Shown here: one piece after another, positions 58,061-64,000 of the stretch
Numbering within the stretch: position 1 is the stretch's first letter
How the letters are laid out: each line of letters begins with the position of its first letter
Assembly: GCA_036785325.1 (NCBI GenBank)
Contig: JAXIVH010000108.1
Location: 293,501-357,500 of the forward strand
Direction of reading: 5' to 3'
Source: Urophycis tenuis
Taxonomy: Eukaryota > Chordata > Actinopteri > Gadiformes > Phycidae
DNA length: 64,000 nt
Translations under genes and position numbers: made by a program
The notes under the pieces: generated by a model
Database searches by the model: none
What the model saw: the letters and a program-made list of their open reading frames with translations, nothing else
What the model was told of the DNA's origin: nothing

Positions 58061-58260
58061 GTTGATGTCCGCGCTTCGCTTCCTCTTCTCTCGTCTCGCA
58101 GTAACGGAAGTACCGTCTCCCGTCAACGGAAGTCCCGCCTTCCGTCCCGTTGCTGGGAGACGCGAGGAGAGGAGAGCGGAGGGGAGAAGACAGGACCGGA
58201 GAGGAGAGGAGAGAAAGAAAGAAATGCTTGATCCGTTTCTGTGCCTGAAACGGATCTAAT
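58061..58260 (-). promoter_or_regulatory. astn1 5' UTR and core promoter region (inferred)
   Basis: GC-rich, CpG-containing sequence directly upstream of the start codon. Two CGGAAGT words (58105-58111 and 58127-58133) fit ETS-family sites. A perfect 10-bp inverted repeat GATCCGTTTC/GAAACGGATC with a 7-nt spacer lies at 58230-58256. There is no clear TATA box. The transcription start is not determinable by eye. Confidence 0.5.
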
Positions 58261-59100
58261 CTGTGTCTATATGATGTATCTTACACATGAATAATGTGTG
58301 TATTTTATATTGTTCAGAGTTTCACATAATACGCGTATTTGATATCATTATGTATAGATGTCTATTTTATATGATCATACATGCATATATTTTATGTAGC
58401 CTAATACAATATGTGTGTAATTTTGATGATAATACATGTGATTTTTTTGAAAACATATGAGTGTATTTTATATGATCATACATGAATATATTTTATGTAA
58501 TACAAAGTGTGTGTAGTTTTGATGATAATACATGTGTGTGTGCTGCAGAATTTTGTTTTGAAGAGATAAAAGGAGACATTTTAAAAGTAAAGGGCTATTG
58601 AATGGACAGACAAAAGCAATCTCCTAGCTTCAAGTAATAAGCCCTTCTGCCTCCTGTGAACTGTTTGGTATTTTGTATTCATGTCAGCCCAAACGGTCAG
58701 TAACAAGAGCTCTAGGTTATAGAGACATTCTTCAGGCCTCTTTCACAGGTCCAGTGAGAGAACAACTGTAGCCCACCGATTTCTCGGAGTTTGGTAAATC
58801 AATTATCTTACATCGTCATTGTGTGAAATGTGGAGCTCCACTCTGAAGACATGGACACGGACAAAGGACAAATGATATAAACGCTGTATATTGATTATGG
58901 AGGTTAGTAAAATAATAAAAATCTGAATTTGATTCTGCGAGCGTTCTCTCCTCTATCCTTTACTAAATAATATTCTCTCCTCTACCATTTATACACTTTA
59001 ATAAAGAATATTTCTTTAATCAATAATATTCTCTTCTCTACCATTCTCAGCTTCTAATCAATTATATTAAACAGATAATTTACTTGCGCTACAGACTAAA
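58261..59100. other. intergenic sequence between divergent genes
   Basis: 58261-58560 is AT-rich with two related ATACATG/TTTTATAT-type blocks. 58600-58850 is single-copy. No gene is seen. Confidence 0.5.
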
Positions 59101-59165
59101 CACACACACACACACACACAGGGACACACTAAACACAGATACATAATAAACACAGGGAATCACAA

Positions 59166-59215
<50 letters not shown>
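59101..59215. repeat. (AC)n microsatellites
   Basis: Two AC runs (59101-59120 and 59167-59214) separated by ACACTAAACAC-type sequence. Confidence 0.93.
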
Positions 59216-59219
<4 letters not shown>

Positions 59220-59295
59220 ACACCTTGGTGTGTTAAACTATCATGACCTTCTCATTAGGGCATGATCACCCTAGGCCCATCTGGTATATGGATAG

Positions 59296-59435
<140 letters not shown>

Positions 59436-59504
59436 AGTGGACCATCTGTGTCTTATTGGTTGTCATTAAGGTTCTATTTCAGGGTCGTGGGGATATGGGT
59501 GTGT

Positions 59505-59505
59505 A

Positions 59506-59568
<63 letters not shown>
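59505..59568. repeat. (TA)n microsatellite
   Basis: A TA run of about 64 bp. Confidence 0.97.
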
Positions 59569-59575
<7 letters not shown>

Positions 59576-59716
59576 TCTGTTTCCAGCCCACTACAGGGCT
59601 CAGTGTACAGAGATTCTGTCCCCTCATGGAGGTCCTGAGGACCCTTGGAGCAAATGTTCTTATGACTCATCTCAACACTATGAAGTCTGTCTCTGTCTCT
59701 GTCATGGGAAAACCAA

Positions 59717-59945
59717 CACACTATAGTATGATACTGTACTTTACCATGATGCCTAGTTTACTCTGGTGCTGTAGTTTAGTCTGATAACCCTAGTTTAATC
59801 TGATACTGTAGTTTAGTCTCATACCCCTAGTTAAGTGTGATATTGTAGTTTACTCTGGTGCTGTAGCTTAGTCTGATACTGTAGTTTAGTCAGATAACCC
59901 TAGTTTAGTCTGATGCTGAGGTTAAGTCTGCTACCCACTCTGATA
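59717..59945. repeat. degenerate minisatellite
   Basis: GTAGTTTAGTCTGATA and ACCCTAGTTTAGTCTGAT words recur with divergence. Confidence 0.8.
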
Positions 59946-60384
59946 TAGTTTGGGGGATTTTGATATCTGTAGTTTATGAGGTCTTGGAATGTGTTGAACC
60001 TTTTCTGTTGACAAGAGACTCATATACGAGACAGCAGTTGGAATGCCCATGTCAGAATGTGGTGAATGTGTACATGGTTGGTGAGGGTTAAACAGCTGCT
60101 AAGACAGTCTGTTACACAGTCTCAAGACAATCCCACAGAGGTTGTTTTGTGTAGACATCCAGAAGCTCCTCTTATGATGAATGTTTCCTGGGCTCTCGGC
60201 TAACTGAGTTCATATCCAACCTCTCCCACAAGCCTTGCTCATCAATCACTGAACTGTCCACTGCTTCTCCTTTTCATTTTTACACAACCTGCTGCACCTG
60301 CTACCATGTACAGTTCCACAGCCCTCCCCCAACACCAACCCAACTGACTCAACCCTGCCTTCCAGCTAGGAGTAGAGTCACCCG
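59946..60384. other. intergenic single-copy sequence
   Basis: Nothing recognisable is seen here. Confidence 0.5.
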
Positions 60385-60504
60385 ATCCCTAACCCTAACT
60401 CTAACTAACACACCCTAACCCTAACCTATAGTTTATCACCCTAACACTATCACTAACACACCCTTACTCAACCTGTAGTCTATCACTCTAACACTATCAC
60501 TGAC

Positions 60505-60758
60505 AAACCAGGTCAAGTCCCTGATCAGCACCATGGACAGAGACCATGGAAACCAGGTCAAGACTGATCAGCACCATGGACAGAGACCATGGAAACCAGG
60601 TCAAGGACTGATCAGCACCATGGACAGAGACCATGGAAACCAGGTCAAGGACTGATCAGCACCATGGACAGAGACCATATAAACCAGGTCAAGACTGATC
60701 AGCACCATGGACAGAGACCACTAATCAGCACCATGGACAGAGACCATGGAAACCAGGG
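60505..60758. repeat. 44-bp minisatellite, left arm
   Basis: The unit contains CTGATCAGCACCATGGACAG and AGACCATGGAAACCAGGTCA. It resumes at 61242. CCCTAA-like words precede it at 60385-60480. Confidence 0.94.
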
Positions 60759-61241
60759 CTAGGTATGCATTTTGTAGTACGTGACAAATATAGTACGTCC
60801 GAATGCTTAGTACGCATTGTGTAGTACGGAAAAGGTTTCTGAATGCGTACTACCGCCACAGTGTGCAACGGTAGGACACTACGCTATCCCACAATGCAGC
60901 ACAGTCTGGTAACCGAAGAAGAAGAACGCCGCGGAGAAAATTAAAATAAATAAAAGCAGCGATATCAAGAGCCATTCGCGCAGAAAGAGACATTTTAATT
61001 CACTAGCAACAACGACAAGACAGAAAACTATGAGGTAAATTATCGGAGGTGACTTTTTAATTTTGCCGGCATCTGATCTGCTGCGCACAGAGGGGAAATA
61101 CGTCATCTCCAAACATCCGGTAGCGTTTTCGGTGGTGTTCGGAAGCGTTCGGAGGCGTTCTACGTACGGCTGTAGCACGTACTACATTAACGGTCAAGTA
61201 GTAGACACTGAACAGAAATAGTATATACTGAGTATTCGGAT
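60759..61241. mobile_element. MITE-like element of about 480 bp inside the 44-bp array
   Basis: Single-copy sequence breaks the array. Both ends carry GTAGTACG and CCGAAT(G/A)CT words in inverted orientation, and the interior is CpG-rich. The inverted match is imperfect and I cannot define the exact termini or target duplication. Confidence 0.55.
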
Positions 61242-61365
61242 GCTGATCAGCACCATGGACAGAGACCGTGGAAACCAGGTCAAGGACTGGTCAGAACCAT
61301 GGACAGAGACCGTGGAAACCAGGTCAAACCTAACTCTAACTCTAACCCTAACCCTAACCCTACAT
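61242..61365. repeat. 44-bp minisatellite, right arm, then CCCTAA tract
   Basis: Two more 44-bp units, then ACTCTAACCCTAACCCTAAC, a short telomere-like tract. Confidence 0.9.
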
Positions 61366-61571
61366 AGTGACCCTAACACTCCCTTACCACACAATATACA
61401 TAGGAAAGGGAAAACATACAAAATAAAGACAGAAAGAAGAGGAGAAGATAAGATGGGAAGATAGAAAGGAAAAATAGAACGGGAAGATTGAAATGAAAGA
61501 AAGACAAATAGAAAGGTTGAAAGGAAAGGGAGAGATAAAGGAGAGAGAAAAGATCTTTCATTAGACCCCAT

Positions 61572-61605
61572 GTCCCTAACACACAGACACACACACACAC
61601 ACACA

Positions 61606-61661
<56 letters not shown>
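61572..61661. repeat. (AC)n microsatellite
   Basis: An AC run with two ACAGAC interruptions. Confidence 0.96.
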
Positions 61662-61662
<1 letters not shown>

Positions 61663-61799
61663 TGTGTCGGTCTCTCTCTGCCGCAGCTCATCCTGTGTTC
61701 CAATCACTCCTGCTCCTCTGTTTCCATCCCTTCCCTGTTCTTATATTACTTTCCACTTTCAGTCTCATCCAACACCTCCTCCTCCCGCTCCTCCTCCTC

Positions 61800-61904
61800 T
61801 TCCCCCTTCGCCCTAACCTCCTCTTCTGTGCTTTGCTCGGTGTCCAACCAATCACGGACAAAGGAGGCGTGTCTTTAAACGCGGTTCGACAGGGCTTGTT
61901 GGAA
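61800..61904 (+). promoter_or_regulatory. probable core promoter of the divergent gene (brinp2 candidate)
   Basis: A CCAAT box (AACCAATCAC, 61846-61855) is followed by a GC-box-like GGAGGCGTG (61863) and a TATA-like TTTAAA (61874-61879). This spacing fits a start near 61905 on the plus strand. It is a visual inference. Confidence 0.5.
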
Positions 61905-62406
61905 GCAGAAAGAGGGGAGAGGGAGAGGAGGAAGCGAGCAGTTTCTGAAGAGACCTCCATCTCGAACTCCGATCTCCAGGGCGGCCGACACCGTGATGAG
62001 CGAGGCTTCCTCAACTCAAAGGGAAGCGAGAGGAGAGGGGATTGGAAAAGCGTGGTTTGGGTGGTTGTCTCCGAAGGACTGGGCAGGATTCAGTAGATTT
62101 TAAGGTTTGAGGCTTTTTGAATCAGATCACTTTTAGACTTTAGTAGCCAACACTGGGGCGTTTAGGAGCAGCCATGGTGTTAAGAGATTCATACATGGAT
62201 GGAATCTAAAGTTGAACTTTACGAGTGAATATACGCAGACGCTGTCGTGGTTCAGAAGATCATGTGTGGATTATTGAAGCATGAAGGAGGTGGAGAGTAA
62301 GGAGACGACACGAGCGGTACATGAGCAGTTTCACGGCTCGGTCGCTAGTCGTTAGTGGATCCCCGGACGCTCTGAGACGCACAGCGGGCGGTCCTTCACA
62401 CCCCGG
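61905..62406 (+). ncRNA. brinp2: probable non-coding first exon (5' UTR) of brinp2
   Basis: GC-richer sequence after the promoter-like block ends at a good donor, CCCCGG|GTAAGA. No long open frame is present. Short upstream frames start at 62174, 62261 and 62281 (the last 24 codons, MKEVESKETTRAV onward). In vertebrates BRINP2 lies next to ASTN1 in divergent orientation, and its first exon is non-coding, so this exon most likely belongs to brinp2. No BRINP2 coding exon is in the window, so the assignment depends on gene order. The feature type used here means a transcribed untranslated exon, not an independent RNA gene. Confidence 0.55.
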
Positions 62407-62639
62407 GTAAGACGAGTGTGGATATGTGTTGATGGGGCCTGGTGTATGTGCTCTCTATTTCTATTTCAATGTGTGCAATGTAGTCAGGCTACACCATATA
62501 CGGTATATCACCATCGTGACTGTCGGATGAATAGTTATATAGAATAGTGACTCAATCTGAATCACAATGTCTTAAGAGAACTCTATCTGAATATCTAGGA
62601 GTGTTTCCAAATGTAATAATGTTGATATCTCAGTAGGAA

Positions 62640-63125
62640 TGTATCCTACTATAATAGGACTATATCTTAAGGTCTATTAATGTATCCTACTATAATAGGA
62701 CTATATCTTAAGGTCTATTAATGTATCCTACTATAATAGGACGAAATCCTAATGTCTATTAATGTATCCTACTATAATAGGACTATATATTAATGTCTAT
62801 TAATGTATCCTACTATAACAGGACTATATCTTAATGTCTATTAATGTATCCTACTATAACAGGACTATATATTAATGTCTAATTATGTATCCTACTATAA
62901 CAGGACTATATCTTAATGTCTGTTAATGTATCCTACTGTAACTGGACTATATCTTAATGTCTAATTATGTATCCTACTATAACAGGACTATATCTTAATG
63001 TCTGTTAATGTATCCTACTATAACAGGACTATATCTTAATGTCTAATTATGTATCCTACTATAACAGGACTATATCTTAATGTCTGTTAATGTATCCTAC
63101 TATAATAGGACTATATCTTAATACC
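62640..63125. repeat. 41-bp minisatellite, about 12 copies
   Basis: The unit contains TAATGTATCCTACTATAATA and GGACTATATCTTAAGG. It lies in the putative brinp2 first intron, about 230 bp from its donor. Confidence 0.95.
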
Positions 63126-63474
63126 TAGGAATATCTCCTAATATACCAGAGTTTAATACTGAGGAACATATCCTTGTATAATGGGACTATATCTTAATGC
63201 TAATCTCTTGTTTCCATGTAAGAAAGCCCTGAAGGCTCACCTCCTGGCTGTAGATGTTTGTAAGGTTATATATGACAGGTTGATATTTTATTTTACATTG
63301 TTTTGGTGCCAGTTAAACACCACATTTTGTAATTTTAGATCCTCTTGATTTTCACAGCCAGTAGTTCTGAACCTTCTTCATGGAGAACCAACGTCAGACC
63401 ACACCAGTCCACTGCAGATCTGTCTACTGGTCACTACACTACACAGTAGAACAGGCTCAGAATGAACAAAACCT
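63126..63474. other. putative brinp2 intron 1 sequence
   Basis: Nothing recognisable is seen here. Confidence 0.45.
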
Positions 63475-63678
63475 TCTAAACCTGAGGAACCCTGGGTCTG
63501 GTTCTAAACCTGAGGAACCCTGGGTCTGGTTCTAAACCTGAGGAACCCTGGGTCTGGTTCTAAACCTGAGGAACCCTGGGTCTGGTTCTAAACCTGAGGA
63601 ACCCTGGGCCTGGTTCTAAACCTGAGGAACCCTGGGTCTGGTTCTAAACCTGAGGAACCCTGGGCCTGGTTCTAAACC
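63475..63678. repeat. 28-bp minisatellite, 7-8 copies
   Basis: AACCTGAGGAACCCTGGGTC plus TGGTTCTA units. Confidence 0.96.
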
Positions 63679-64000
63679 TCAGAGATTTGAGGTAACACTG
63701 ATTATAGTTATTTCTGTAAATGTAAATGTACATATCTTAGACCTAGGCCTGATTTACGTAAAATTAAGACAAAATGTCATTAATGTTCTGAATCATATTA
63801 GGTATAATATGATTTATAGTGAAAATATATAATATAAATAAAATTCCAAAACATAACATATTATAATCATAGAGGAGAATAATAAATTCTTCATACTATA
63901 TGGCATGATATAAGTTCTAGTATAAGCCATATTTTAAATTGTATTAAAACTCATACCGTTTTGAAACACAACTTGATTATAATAGAATAGAATAGAAAAG
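63679..64000. other. AT-rich intronic sequence to window end
   Basis: Nothing recognisable is seen here. Confidence 0.45.

Noticed and set aside
61662..62096. A 144-codon plus-strand frame at the promoter of the divergent gene
   Set aside because: It begins in an AC repeat and crosses the promoter-like block; composition is not convincing.

Overview
This is a vertebrate, teleost-type genomic window. A multi-exon gene with GT/AG introns lies on the minus strand. The interspersed repeats (L2/CR1-type LINE tails, an RT-bearing LINE, MITEs) are of fish type. Tandem repeats are unusually abundant: by hand tally about 27 kb of the 64 kb (roughly 40%) is micro- or minisatellite. I cannot name the species.

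The gene is astrotactin-1 (astn1). It runs right to left from a start codon at 58060 to exon 11 at 4314, and the remaining 3' exons lie beyond position 1. I rebuilt eleven exons by hand from splice sites, reading phase and recognisable family sequence. They give about 598 codons: signal peptide, first extracellular segment, TM1 (exon 3), cytoplasmic loop (exons 3-6), TM2 (exon 7), then the start of the large C-terminal ectodomain with an EGF-like module (exons 8-9). Every exon junction agrees in phase. About 3.8 kb upstream of astn1, in divergent orientation, lies a probable promoter and non-coding first exon (about 61905-62406, + strand). By the conserved vertebrate order ASTN1-BRINP2 I assign it tentatively to brinp2.

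Layout: 1-4313 intron 11 (array split by a decayed L2-type LINE); 4314-9232 exons 11-9; 9233-14405 intron 8 (LINE fragment inside an array); 14406-17410 exons 8-7 with a 1.7 kb 46-bp array; 17411-19918 a 1.7 kb CATGTGGGG-type array and exon 6; 19919-27187 intron 5 with a nearly complete LINE inserted in a 38-bp array; 27188-28969 exons 5-3; 28970-36052 intron 2 with a 2.1 kb 32-bp array, a MITE and a 36-bp array; 36053-36240 exon 2; 36241-57762 intron 1 with many arrays, including one of 5.1 kb; 57763-58060 exon 1; then the intergenic promoter region and the putative brinp2 first exon and intron.

The most notable signals are these. (1) A 36-bp array at the exon 2/intron 2 boundary repeats the 5' splice site itself 21 times, in frame, so each alternative donor would add exactly 12 residues just before TM1. 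(2) In 8 of the 11 introns a tandem array starts within about 30 nt of the 5' splice site, while only one acceptor has an array beside it. (3) Transposons are repeatedly found inside pre-existing arrays. (4) Several arrays carry long block duplications (1296, 1280, 687 and 307 bp). (5) Exon 6, which can be skipped without a frameshift, has a (UG)n tract at its acceptor and a G/C-rich array at its donor.
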